From positions 7,919-16,034 of the forward strand of contig JAODGF010000139.1 of assembly GCA_025464645.1 (NCBI GenBank): DNA of 8,116 nt, in the 5' to 3' direction. Of this stretch, positions 1-6,003 are shown piece by piece; positions within the stretch are counted from its first letter, which is position 1, and the number at the start of each line of letters is the position of its first letter. A program made the translations under genes and the position numbers. Source of the stretch: Methanosarcinales archaeon (GTDB lineage: Archaea > Halobacteriota > Syntropharchaeia > Alkanophagales > Methanospirareceae). The notes beneath the pieces are model-generated. The model was not told the DNA's origin and did no database searches. It worked only from the letters and a program-made list of their open reading frames with translations.

Positions 1-20
1 TTAAATTAAATTTTAAAAGT

Positions 21-30
21 TTTAAAATAT
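21..30 (+). promoter_or_regulatory. Probable TATA box for the RPA-associated gene
   Basis: The AT-rich box TTTAAAATAT ends 15 bases before the ATG at 46. In archaea the TATA box is centred about 25 bases upstream of the transcription start, so the transcript would begin at or just after the start codon region. No Shine-Dalgarno sequence lies before this ATG, which fits a leaderless mRNA. The 9-mer TTAAAATAT recurs at the same kind of position before egsA. The surrounding 45 bases are almost all A/T, so the exact box is uncertain. Confidence 0.45.
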
Positions 31-45
31 TAAAGTATTGCGCTT

Positions 46-777
46 ATGCAAGAACAAGAAGAAGAACAAAAACTGAAGCCCGCTTGCAGAATATTTTTTG
101 CAGAGTTATTGAAGAGTGACTTATTCGTAAGAGAACACGGAGAAACTTTCCTCGTTACTCCCACGTGTGCGAAATGTAATAGGCTCTTTGGGGTGGGAGA
201 AGTAAAAGAAGTGGAGAAGAGAGGGAATATAACCAAGATAAAGATAAGTGATCCGACAGATACGCTCAACATCTACACGGATAAAATTCTCGAATTAGAT
301 AAATTCATGGCTTTTGTTGGTAATCTGCACGTGCGTGTGCGTGAAAAAGGCAAAGGTTTTCTTATACTGGTTGAGGAAGCCGGAGCGGTGGAGGAGGGCG
401 TAAGAAATAATTGGATAATAAGCACTGCAAGGAGGACTCTTGAGAGGATAGAACTACTTCGTGCAAAGGAACAGGAGAAGGCGAAGCAAGCGCTGGAACA
501 CTATGCGGTTGATGATGATAAACTGGATTTCTGGGAGAATATGGCAATAAACACTGTAAAGGGCGTGTGGAAGGATTACAGTAAAACGTCAGAAGAAATG
601 GTTTTAGAGGTTTTGGAAGAGGCGGGAAGGAGCAGTGTGGAACGTATAAAGTTGGTGAAGGAATTGAAGAGGAAGGGATTGGCGGAAGAATGGATAGAGG
701 AAGTAATTGACGAGCTTATTGGAGAAGGGAGGTGTTATGAGCCTGAGGTTGGAGTGTTAAAGTTAGTGGAAGAGTGA
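46..777 (+). CDS. RPA-associated protein (archaeal single-stranded-DNA-binding complex subunit, COG3390-type)
   Basis: The 243-residue protein resembles the archaeal RPA-associated family, which joins replication protein A in binding single-stranded DNA during replication and repair. Residues about 12-125 look like the OB-fold domain. Family-like landmarks are an NRLFGVGEV strand (45-53), a DPTDTLNIYTDK segment and a FMAFVGN strand. A WIISTARRTLERIELL helix follows the OB fold. After a charged linker, residues about 180-243 look like the C-terminal winged-helix domain, ending in a CYEPEVGVLKLV wing typical of RPA subunits. Two cysteines in TPTCAKCNR form a CxxC that I do not recall as a family hallmark. 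The ATG at 46 is the first available start, after an AT-rich promoter and without a ribosome-binding site. Such genes often sit beside the RPA gene. None is visible here, though one could lie upstream of the window. The assignment rests on pattern recognition, not alignment. Confidence 0.72.
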   Translation: MQEQEEEQKLKPACRIFFAELLKSDLFVREHGETFLVTPTCAKCNRLFGVGEVKEVEKRGNITKIKISDPTDTLNIYTDKILELDKFMAFVGNLHVRVREKGKGFLILVEEAGAVEEGVRNNWIISTARRTLERIELLRAKEQEKAKQALEHYAVDDDKLDFWENMAINTVKGVWKDYSKTSEEMVLEVLEEAGRSSVERIKLVKELKRKGLAEEWIEEVIDELIGEGRCYEPEVGVLKLVEE

Positions 778-810
778 AAAGAACATAAGCAATTTATTTA
801 CCTACGACTA

Positions 811-821
811 CTTAAAATATA
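811..821 (+). promoter_or_regulatory. Probable TATA box for the egsA operon
   Basis: CTTAAAATATA is centred about 25 bases before the ATG at 841, the normal archaeal distance from TATA box to transcription start. The egsA operon would therefore be transcribed with little or no leader. No Shine-Dalgarno motif precedes the ATG. The core TTAAAATAT is identical to the box before the gene at 46. Confidence 0.55.
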
Positions 822-840
822 GCTATTGTGGAGCCAAGCA

Positions 841-1911
841 ATGGAAACATTTGAAAAGATAAAATGGATGGAATTGCCGAGGGATGTTTTAGTTGGTCAT
901 GGCGTTCTGGACGAGATCAGTACGGTGTGCAAACACTTGGGAATGGGAAAAGAGGCTATTATCGTTACAGGAGCACATACAAGAAAGATAGCGGGGGAGA
1001 GGGTGTTTGAAATTCTGTCTGATGACGGATATGAAGTCAGCCTGGTAGAAGTACATTCGGTAAGCGAAGGAAGCATAGAGGAAGTAGAAGAAGCATCGAA
1101 AGAGAACAACACGAAGTTTATGCTTGGTGTAGGTGGTGGAACAATCATAGATACAGGTAAGATAGCCTCTTTTGAATTAGGAATACCTTTTATTTCTGTG
1201 CCTACCATCGCTTCTCACGATGGGATAGCATCACCAAGGGCATCTGTAAAGAATAAAGATAGAGGCAACCCTGTTTCTATGCAAGTACATGCACCTCTCG
1301 CGGTTGTCGGTGATACAGAGATAATATCTTCGGCTCCTTACAGATTTACCGCCGCAGGTTGTGGCGACATTATTGCTAACTACACCGCAGTACGTGATTG
1401 GCGGCTTGCCCAGCGGTTGCATAATGCCGAGTTCAGCAATTATGCCGCGGCTCTTTCTGAGATGACCGCGAATATGATAATGGAAAATGCCAATGAGATA
1501 AGGAAGAAAGACGAAAGGTCAGTCTGGACTGTGGCAAAAGCGTTGGTATCCAGTGGTGTGGCGATAAGCATTGCAGGGTCCTCAGCTCCTGCTTCCGGGT
1601 CTGAACACAAATTCAGCCATGCTTTAGATATGATAGTGGAAAAACCCGCTTTGCACGGCGAGCAATGTGGAGTCGGAACCATAATGATGACCTACCTATA
1701 TGGAGAGGACTGGCAGCGAGTTCGGGAAGTGCTGAAAGAGATAGGTGCTCCAACAACCGCAAAGGAGTTGGGCATAAAAGATGAGTATATAATAGAAGCG
1801 CTGACCTCGGCTCACAAGATAAATCCGAGCAGATATACAATATTAGGCGATTCCGGACTTACTTATGAAGCAGCAGAAAGACTTGCAGTCGTTACCGGGG
1901 TGATTGCATAA
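841..1911 (+). CDS. egsA: sn-glycerol-1-phosphate dehydrogenase
   Basis: This enzyme reduces dihydroxyacetone phosphate to sn-glycerol-1-phosphate with NAD(P)H, setting the stereochemistry of archaeal membrane lipids. It is cytosolic and metal dependent. The 356 residues match the usual length of about 350. The nucleotide-binding loop is GVGGGTIIDTGK (96-107), followed by the family motif SVPTIASHDGIASP (119-132). Likely metal ligands by position in the iron-containing alcohol dehydrogenase/glycerol dehydrogenase superfamily are D176 (GCGDIIAN), H256 (GSEHKFSH) and H272 (LHGEQCGVG). I chose ATG 841 because it lies at leaderless distance from the TATA box. A TTG at 826 would add five residues (MWSQA) and has no ribosome-binding site. 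The stop codon TAA shares one base with the ATG of the next gene, so the two are probably co-transcribed and translationally coupled. No key residue appears to be missing. Confidence 0.95.
   Translation: METFEKIKWMELPRDVLVGHGVLDEISTVCKHLGMGKEAIIVTGAHTRKIAGERVFEILSDDGYEVSLVEVHSVSEGSIEEVEEASKENNTKFMLGVGGGTIIDTGKIASFELGIPFISVPTIASHDGIASPRASVKNKDRGNPVSMQVHAPLAVVGDTEIISSAPYRFTAAGCGDIIANYTAVRDWRLAQRLHNAEFSNYAAALSEMTANMIMENANEIRKKDERSVWTVAKALVSSGVAISIAGSSAPASGSEHKFSHALDMIVEKPALHGEQCGVGTIMMTYLYGEDWQRVREVLKEIGAPTTAKELGIKDEYIIEALTSAHKINPSRYTILGDSGLTYEAAERLAVVTGVIA
1897..1904 (+). promoter_or_regulatory. Ribosome-binding site for the UPF0179 gene
   Basis: GGGGTGAT lies inside the last codons of egsA and ends 6 bases before the ATG at 1911. 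GGTGAT is complementary to the conserved 3' end of archaeal 16S rRNA. An internal gene with a Shine-Dalgarno site behind a first gene without one is a common archaeal operon layout, and it supports the 1911 start. Confidence 0.65.
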
Positions 1912-2354
1912 TGGAAGAAGAAAAAATCGTAACGTTAATCGGTACAAAGCAGGCAAATGTAGGTGATGAATTCATATTTTTAGGGGTTTCAAACTCGAAG
2001 AGATGTGAAGAGTGCAGATTAAAAAAATCATGCATGAACCTTGAAGCAGGCAGAAGATATAGAATAGAGCACGTAAGAGATGAAATAAAACACGATTGTA
2101 GCATCCACGAAGAAGGCGTGCGTGTGATAGAAGTGATAGAACCGCAGATAAGAGTAGCGATAGATGCAAAGTACGCTTTTAAGGGCTCCAAAATTGTTTT
2201 TGAACCCGTAAATTGTGAAGATACCGAGCTGTTTGATTTATGCCATCCTCCAGGTCTAAAAAAGGGGGATAAATGTACAATTCTGGATGTAATAGGCGAT
2301 GTCCCGGGCGAGCAGGATTTAAAATTGGTAGAAGTAAAAAGGCAAAGCAAATGA
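1911..2354 (+). CDS. UPF0179 family cysteine-rich protein, function unknown
   Basis: The 147 residues match the archaeal family UPF0179. Recognisable segments are an N-terminal VTLIGTKQANVGDEF, a central CSIHEEGVRVIEV and the C-terminal ELFDLCHPPGLKKGDKCTI. Seven cysteines are present (32, 35, 41, 63, 102, 111, 122). The first three form C-x2-C-x5-C, and with C63 they could make a metal or iron-sulfur site; that is inference, because I know of no established biochemical role for the family. No signal peptide or membrane segment is seen, so the protein is probably cytosolic. The gene overlaps egsA by one base (TAATG) and hom by four (ATGA), so it is almost certainly made from the same mRNA as both. 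The overlaps fix its limits well. Confidence 0.85.
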   Translation: MEEEKIVTLIGTKQANVGDEFIFLGVSNSKRCEECRLKKSCMNLEAGRRYRIEHVRDEIKHDCSIHEEGVRVIEVIEPQIRVAIDAKYAFKGSKIVFEPVNCEDTELFDLCHPPGLKKGDKCTILDVIGDVPGEQDLKLVEVKRQSK

Positions 2355-3379
2355 AAACAATAAGGATTTCGATAATCGGTTTTGGGAACGTAGGAGGCGG
2401 CGTAGCGGAAGTAATAAAGAGGAAACGAGAAGATATAGCGAGAAAGTATGGTATAGATATAAAAATCGTCAGCATAGCGGACTTGAAGGGAGTTATTGTA
2501 AATGGGAATGGGCTGAGTGAAGATGAGATAATGAAACTCAAGACCGGTGAAAAGCCCGCAGATATGACAACCCTGGAGGTGATAAAAGAAGTAGAGCATG
2601 AGGTTATGGTGGAAACAACGCCAACGAATGTCGAGAATGGTGAGCCGGGGTTAACGCATATAATTACGGCATTGGAGTCAGGCAGGCATGTGGTAACCTC
2701 GAATAAAGGTCCTCTGGCATTACAGTATAGAAAGTTGATGGAACTCGCAGCAGAGAAAGGGAAGGAACTAAGATTTGAAGCCACGGTAGGCGGAGCTATG
2801 CCGATAATATCATTGGTTAGGGAGAATCTCGCAGGCAATGGAGTAATATCTATAAAAGGCATTTTGAATGGCACCTGCAACTATATTCTAACGAGGATGG
2901 TGGAGGAAGGTTTACCCTACGAACACGTGTTAAAGGAAGCGCAGGAACGCGGAATAGCAGAGTCAGACCCTTCTAAAGATGTTGAAGGAATAGATACCGC
3001 GGTGAAGCTCGTCATTTTGGCTAATTCTGTTTTTGGTAGGGACGTGACTTATAAGGATGTAGATGTATCAGGCATCACAGAAATAACACCGGAGGCTTTG
3101 AAGCTGGCTAACGATGCGGGATACGTGATAAAATTGATAGGGGAAGTGGACGGAGATGAGGGACTGAAAGTCGCACCCCGGTTAGTTCCAAAGGACGACC
3201 CGCTGAACGTTGGCGGTACGCTGAATGTCGCAACCATAAAAACTGATCTGGCTGGCGATGTTACGGTCATCGGAAAAGGCGCGGGACCTATTGAAGCTGC
3301 AAGTGCTATTTTATCTGATATAATAGGGATTTATTCTGGAACTGCAAGTACTGGGCAAGGAAATCTGGCAGGATATTGA
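2351..3379 (+). CDS. hom: Homoserine dehydrogenase (short form without ACT domain)
   Basis: The enzyme reduces aspartate-4-semialdehyde to homoserine with NAD(P)H, the branch step toward threonine and methionine. The 342 residues give the short, single-function archaeal form. The Rossmann motif is GFGNVGGG (10-17). SNKGPLAL holds K119, and GGAMPIISLVRENLAGN (148-164) and KGILNGTCNYIL follow. The family signature AQERGIAESDP...DVEGIDTAVK carries E204, D210, D215 and K219, which match the catalytic and substrate-binding positions. There is no C-terminal ACT domain, so direct threonine feedback through one is not expected. I placed the start at ATG 2351, which overlaps the preceding stop as ATGA and puts the Rossmann strand at residue 5. 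The frame is open back to 2273, but the extra 26 residues do not resemble the family. The ribosome-binding site is weak, and translation probably depends on coupling to UPF0179. Confidence 0.95.
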   Translation: MKTIRISIIGFGNVGGGVAEVIKRKREDIARKYGIDIKIVSIADLKGVIVNGNGLSEDEIMKLKTGEKPADMTTLEVIKEVEHEVMVETTPTNVENGEPGLTHIITALESGRHVVTSNKGPLALQYRKLMELAAEKGKELRFEATVGGAMPIISLVRENLAGNGVISIKGILNGTCNYILTRMVEEGLPYEHVLKEAQERGIAESDPSKDVEGIDTAVKLVILANSVFGRDVTYKDVDVSGITEITPEALKLANDAGYVIKLIGEVDGDEGLKVAPRLVPKDDPLNVGGTLNVATIKTDLAGDVTVIGKGAGPIEAASAILSDIIGIYSGTASTGQGNLAGY

Positions 3380-3473
3380 TGCTCAAGAGTACATAGATCG
3401 GGAGAGGGCATCAAAAAAAGAAGGCGGAAAGGATACTGCGGTAAGTGCATCGAAGCGCCGGGGAGGGGCGCCA

Positions 3474-3481
3474 TATAAATA
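3474..3481 (+). promoter_or_regulatory. TATA-like box TATAAATA before the secreted-protein gene
   Basis: TATAAATA is a good archaeal TATA consensus and begins exactly 36 bases before the ATG at 3510. The second copy at 4085-4092 keeps the same 36-base distance. Taken literally, transcription would start near 3503, inside or just after the ribosome-binding site at 3494-3502, so either the start is closer than usual or the box has another role. Confidence 0.5.
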
Positions 3482-3493
3482 CCCAAACAAACA

Positions 3494-3502
3494 GGAGGTG
3501 AT
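3494..3502 (+). promoter_or_regulatory. Strong ribosome-binding site deciding the start at 3510
   Basis: GGAGGTGAT is fully complementary to the conserved archaeal anti-Shine-Dalgarno sequence. It ends 7 bases before ATG 3510, which is suitable spacing. Another ATG at 3503 touches the motif directly and opens a different frame that stops after 32 codons, so 3510 is the likelier start. Confidence 0.75.
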
Positions 3503-3509
3503 ATGAAAA

Positions 3510-3980
3510 ATGAAAAAGCAACTTGTAATAGCAATTGTAGCGATAATGTTGACCGCTGTTTTGTTAGTACCGCCAGTTATGGCATTCGCGTTGTGGGATG
3601 AAAATTCAGTGCAGTACTCTTCTCATTGGTCTGAGGGATACAATTCTATAACCGATAAGTCTGTTACCGCATCCAATCAGTCAATTGCCATAGGTAATGG
3701 AATATGGGAGCGAGAGAGTAGTTCGCGGCTCAAATACTATGGAGCACCCGTACCGGTTAGAACGTCTAATTGGTCGGCAATAGTCATGGGCACTGGAATA
3801 AGGGAAGTGAGAGGCATCTCTTGGAATTCCGCGGATGGAATAAGGAGGAATATCTCAGAGAACTTTGCAAACGAAATAAAAGAGATGAATTGTGACATTG
3901 TAATTGGTGAAGCGCCGACTCCGATAAAAGTGGACCTGTCTGATTTTCTAAAAAATGGAACGATAACGCTGTTACCATAG
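3510..3980 (+). CDS. Small secreted protein of unknown function
   Basis: I do not recognise a family. The 156 residues begin with a clear signal peptide: MKKQ, a hydrophobic core to about residue 20, then PPVMA with likely cleavage after A25. The mature part of about 131 residues is rich in Ser, Asn and Trp near its start. It holds four N-glycosylation sequons, N56-Q-S, N87-W-S, N114-I-S and N149-G-T, as expected for an exported archaeal protein. There is a single cysteine (C128), so no internal disulfide. No second membrane helix, lipobox or sorting motif is seen, and the protein ends in a short hydrophobic ITLLP. The gene has its own promoter-like box and a very strong ribosome-binding site, suggesting high expression. 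Its leader and first codons are copied downstream at 4043-4156, so the locus once held or still receives duplications. Export is well supported; the role is unknown. Confidence 0.75.
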   Translation: MKKQLVIAIVAIMLTAVLLVPPVMAFALWDENSVQYSSHWSEGYNSITDKSVTASNQSIAIGNGIWERESSSRLKYYGAPVPVRTSNWSAIVMGTGIREVRGISWNSADGIRRNISENFANEIKEMNCDIVIGEAPTPIKVDLSDFLKNGTITLLP

Positions 3981-4042
3981 ATAGATGTGAGAGCAGTCAA
4001 GTAAACGCCTGTGATTACACAATAAAACAGGGATTTACCTTT

Positions 4043-4156
4043 GGATACTGTAGTAAGTGCATCAGAGCGCCGAGGAGGAGGCAATATAAATACCCAAAGC
4101 AATAGGAGGTGATATGAAAAATGAAAAAGCAACTTGCAATGGCAAATGTAGTGATA
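4043..4156 (+). repeat. Leader block, copy 2 (degraded)
   Basis: This is the direct repeat of 3431-3545, keeping the TATAAATA box (4085-4092), the GGAGGTGAT site (4105-4113) and the start ATGAAAAAGCAACTTG at 4121. Similarity stops near 4156, just after the first dozen codons, and the following DNA is unrelated to the secreted-protein gene. The sharp edge suggests a partial duplication or a deletion that removed the body of a paralogous gene. Confidence 0.85.
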
Positions 4157-4243
4157 TTTCTCGATAACCTTCAAGAATTATTTAACTTGATATGGTTTTG
4201 TCATCCCTTTAACATTCCGAATGTCCTGGGTTTTTGGGATTGA
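4121..4243 (+). pseudogene. Truncated paralog of the secreted-protein gene (40 codons)
   Basis: The reading frame starts with MKKQL, exactly like the gene at 3510, but then reads AMANVVIFLDN where the intact gene has VIAIVAIMLTA. The signal-peptide core is interrupted by Asn and Asp and no cleavage site follows. The rest, about 25 residues to the TGA at 4241, resembles nothing upstream. The promoter-like box and strong ribosome-binding site are intact, so a short peptide could still be made. The simplest reading is a 5' gene remnant; a functional 40-residue peptide or leader ORF before the ABC ATPase is a less likely alternative. Confidence 0.6.
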
Positions 4244-4254
4244 AACAATTGATG

Positions 4255-4263
4255 TTATAAACC
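4255..4263 (+). promoter_or_regulatory. Possible TATA box for the ABC ATPase gene
   Basis: TTATAAACC is centred about 25 bases before 4284, giving a leader of roughly 20 bases before the preferred ATG at 4305, or a leaderless start at the in-frame ATG 4284. The stretch is AT-rich and no Shine-Dalgarno motif is seen, so this is a modest call. Confidence 0.4.
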
Positions 4264-4304
4264 TTAAACATAATAATTTTTCCATGGTTCTAATTACAGT
4301 GAAA

Positions 4305-5354
4305 ATGATAGGAATCATAAACTTGTACAAAGAATGGAAAGAATTCTCGCTCAAAAACATAAACTTAGAGGTGAAAAAGGGCGAATATTTCGTCATTTTG
4401 GGTCCTACCGGTGCGGGGAAGACTTTATTGCTCGAAACAATCGCGGGTTTTCACTTTCCTAATAGAGGAGAAGTTTGGATAGAAGGGCACGATGTAACAA
4501 ATCTACCACCAGAGAGAAGAAAAATTGGTTTTGTTTACCAAGATTATTCACTGTTTCCACATTTTACTGTCGAAGAGAACATAGAATTCGGGTTGAAGTT
4601 GAAGAAGTCTTCTGTCCCGGAAAATAGAAAGAGATTGAAGGAAATAATGGACTGGATGAGTATCTCGCATCTTGCGCATCGTTATCCAGCTACGTTAAGC
4701 GGTGGTGAACAGCAAAAGGTTGCAATTGCCAGAGCGATTGCCATTGAGCCTTCTGTATTGCTTCTTGACGAGCCCTTATCCGCATTAGACCTCAGAACGA
4801 GAGATTACCTGAGAGAAGAACTGAAGAAGATAAAGCGGGAATTAGGAATTACAATGGTTCACGTTACGCACGACCAGACAGAGGCGATGGTCTTAGCAGA
4901 TAGAATAGCAGTGATGATGAAAGGGCGAATAATGCAGGTGGGCACTCCTTACGAGATATTTAATAAGCCTCTAAACGAGGAAATCGCGGATTTTGTTGGC
5001 ATTGAGAACATATTGAGTGGTGTGGTTCGAAATAATGAGAACGGTGTTGCAGCGATAGAAGTAGATATTGGCGGTAATATATTTGCTGTCTCTGACTACC
5101 GTGCAGGAGCGGTAAAATTATTCATAAGACCCGAGGATATAATTTTGTCTGAAAGCCGAGGCGAAAGCAGTGCAAAGAATGTCCTGAAAGGAAGGATAGA
5201 AGCATTGGAAGATATGGGTCCTTTAACACGTGTGAAGATGGATAATTCGCTTGTTGCTCTTATTACAAAACAATCACGTGAAAGCCTCGGGCTGCAAAAG
5301 GGTAAGGAAGTCTATGCAACTTTTAAGGCTACTTCGGTTCATGTGGTGAGGTGA
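4305..5354 (+). CDS. wtpC: ABC transporter ATP-binding protein, tungstate/molybdate (WtpC/ModC) type
   Basis: This is the cytoplasmic ATPase of an import system, 349 residues from ATG 4305. All nucleotide-binding motifs are present: Walker A GPTGAGKT (33-40), Q-loop Q79 in VYQDYSLFPH, signature LSGGEQQ (131-137), Walker B VLLLDEP (151-157) and switch H189 in HVTHDQTEA. The C-terminal part, from about residue 260, ends in a TOBE/Mop-like domain (NVLKGRIEALEDMG to YATFKATSVHV), the domain that senses oxyanions in molybdate and tungstate systems. The opening IINLYKEWKEFSLKNI matches archaeal WtpC-type proteins, which favours 4305 over the in-frame ATGs at 4221 and 4284. No permease or binding-protein gene is adjacent, so the substrate is inferred from the ATPase alone. 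Related oligosaccharide or polyamine ATPases share this layout. A relic of a similar ATPase lies at 6004-6111. Confidence 0.8.
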   Translation: MIGIINLYKEWKEFSLKNINLEVKKGEYFVILGPTGAGKTLLLETIAGFHFPNRGEVWIEGHDVTNLPPERRKIGFVYQDYSLFPHFTVEENIEFGLKLKKSSVPENRKRLKEIMDWMSISHLAHRYPATLSGGEQQKVAIARAIAIEPSVLLLDEPLSALDLRTRDYLREELKKIKRELGITMVHVTHDQTEAMVLADRIAVMMKGRIMQVGTPYEIFNKPLNEEIADFVGIENILSGVVRNNENGVAAIEVDIGGNIFAVSDYRAGAVKLFIRPEDIILSESRGESSAKNVLKGRIEALEDMGPLTRVKMDNSLVALITKQSRESLGLQKGKEVYATFKATSVHVVR

Positions 5355-5456
5355 AAAAACACTGTTTAGAACGGCTTTACGACATACCCTAATCCAAAAT
5401 ATGAATAGAAGAGAATATCTTAGTGAGAGTAATAATAAAGTGGTAACGTTGGTGAG

Positions 5457-5954
5457 ATGGAAAAAAATAGGGAGGAAATAACGTACAGACCAATAGGAAT
5501 AATACACACGGGATTCCAGGATAAAAAGGGTACGCCAATTCAAGGCGTATTCGCAAAAGACGCAAAGGGCGAGGTAGAGATATTTCATGAATATGCTGAT
5601 GGACTCAAGGATATAGAAGGCTTCTCGCATCTTATCCTTATTTACCATTTTCATCTCGCCGATAATTATTCATTGATTTCAAAGCCTTTTTTAGAAGACG
5701 AGCAGCACGGAATCTTTTCAATTAGACATTTCAAACGACCCAACCCCATCGGGTTGTCAGTCGTGAGGTTGGAGCGCGTGAGAGGGAACAAACTGGAAAT
5801 CAGCGAGGTGGACATCATAGACGGAACACCTCTTCTCGATATAAAACCGTTCGTGCCGCAGTTTGACAACCGAGCAGTGGCAAAGAGCGGATGGCTCAGT
5901 AATCCACATTTAGACATGGTTAAGGGCGAATCAGGCAAGCATAGACCTGAATAG
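5457..5954 (+). CDS. trmO: tRNA (N6-threonylcarbamoyladenosine(37)-N6)-methyltransferase, TrmO family
   Basis: The family (TsaA-like, UPF0066) uses S-adenosylmethionine to methylate t6A at position 37 of certain tRNAs, tuning decoding of ACY codons. The 165 residues form one TrmO beta-barrel domain. Family landmarks are ITYRPIGIIHTGF (8-20), GLKDIEGFSHLILIYHFH (49-66), the core motif FSIRHFKRPNPIGLS (87-101) and DGTPLLDIKPFVPQFD (122-137). It lacks the C-terminal extension of the longer bacterial enzymes, which is normal for archaea. ATG 5457 directly follows GGTGAG, too close for a ribosome-binding site, so translation may be leaderless from the AT-rich box at 5429-5440. Archaeal members are often annotated by homology only, so the exact tRNA target is not shown here. 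The gene may be transcribed on its own or with the ATPase 102 bases upstream. Confidence 0.88.
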   Translation: MEKNREEITYRPIGIIHTGFQDKKGTPIQGVFAKDAKGEVEIFHEYADGLKDIEGFSHLILIYHFHLADNYSLISKPFLEDEQHGIFSIRHFKRPNPIGLSVVRLERVRGNKLEISEVDIIDGTPLLDIKPFVPQFDNRAVAKSGWLSNPHLDMVKGESGKHRPE

Positions 5955-6003
5955 GAATAGGAGGGGATAAATACGAAAAAACCAAGATTATTAAATCCTG
6001 ATT

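Larger units (their letters stand above)
3431..3545 (+). repeat. Leader block, copy 1 (upstream region and first codons of the secreted-protein gene)
   Basis: This block recurs about 610 bases downstream at 4043-4156, in the same orientation. The two copies share most bases, with one single-base gap, and are identical over 33 bases spanning the ribosome-binding site and first codons (3493-3525 against 4104-4136). Shared elements in order are GGATACTG, GTAAGTGCATC, AGCGCCG, ATATAAATACCC, AGGAGGTGAT and the start ATGAAAAAGCAACTTG. Here the GC-rich part can fold as a GCGCC/GGCGC stem; copy 2 lacks this pairing. Confidence 0.85.

Noticed and set aside
2273..2350. In-frame upstream extension of hom giving a 368-residue protein
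   Set aside because: The added 26 residues (MYNSGCNRRC...) do not resemble the family and lie fully within UPF0179. ATG 2351 overlaps the preceding stop as ATGA and gives the normal N-terminus.
1892..2880. Two long minus-strand ORFs (1892-2599 and 2179-2880)
   Set aside because: They lie antisense to UPF0179 and hom, overlap each other, and translate to Ser/Pro/Phe-rich sequences with no family resemblance. They are shadows of the plus-strand genes.
3377..3419. GATGC/GCATC stem followed by an A-run after hom, as a terminator
   Set aside because: The run is A, not T, on the transcribed (+) strand, and the stem is only five base pairs with a long loop.
3503..3601. Alternative ATG at 3503 in another frame
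   Set aside because: It touches the GGAGGTGAT motif with no spacing and ends after 32 codons rich in Cys and Ser. ATG 3510 has proper spacing and encodes a signal peptide.
3737..4174. Minus-strand ORF of 145 residues opposite the secreted-protein gene
   Set aside because: It crosses the repeat block and the promoter-like region and has no ribosome-binding site or recognisable motif. The plus-strand gene has a signal peptide and strong start signals.
4221..4304. Longer start for the ABC ATPase
   Set aside because: The extra 28 residues overlap the relic ORF and the promoter-like box and have no counterpart in WtpC-type proteins. ATG 4284 remains a minor alternative.
5950..6000. Shine-Dalgarno-like AGGAGGGG after trmO as the start of a new gene
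   Set aside because: No ATG, GTG or TTG with an open frame follows at useful spacing. An ACG would give ten codons. It may be a leftover of the ATPase relic's gene, but this cannot be shown.
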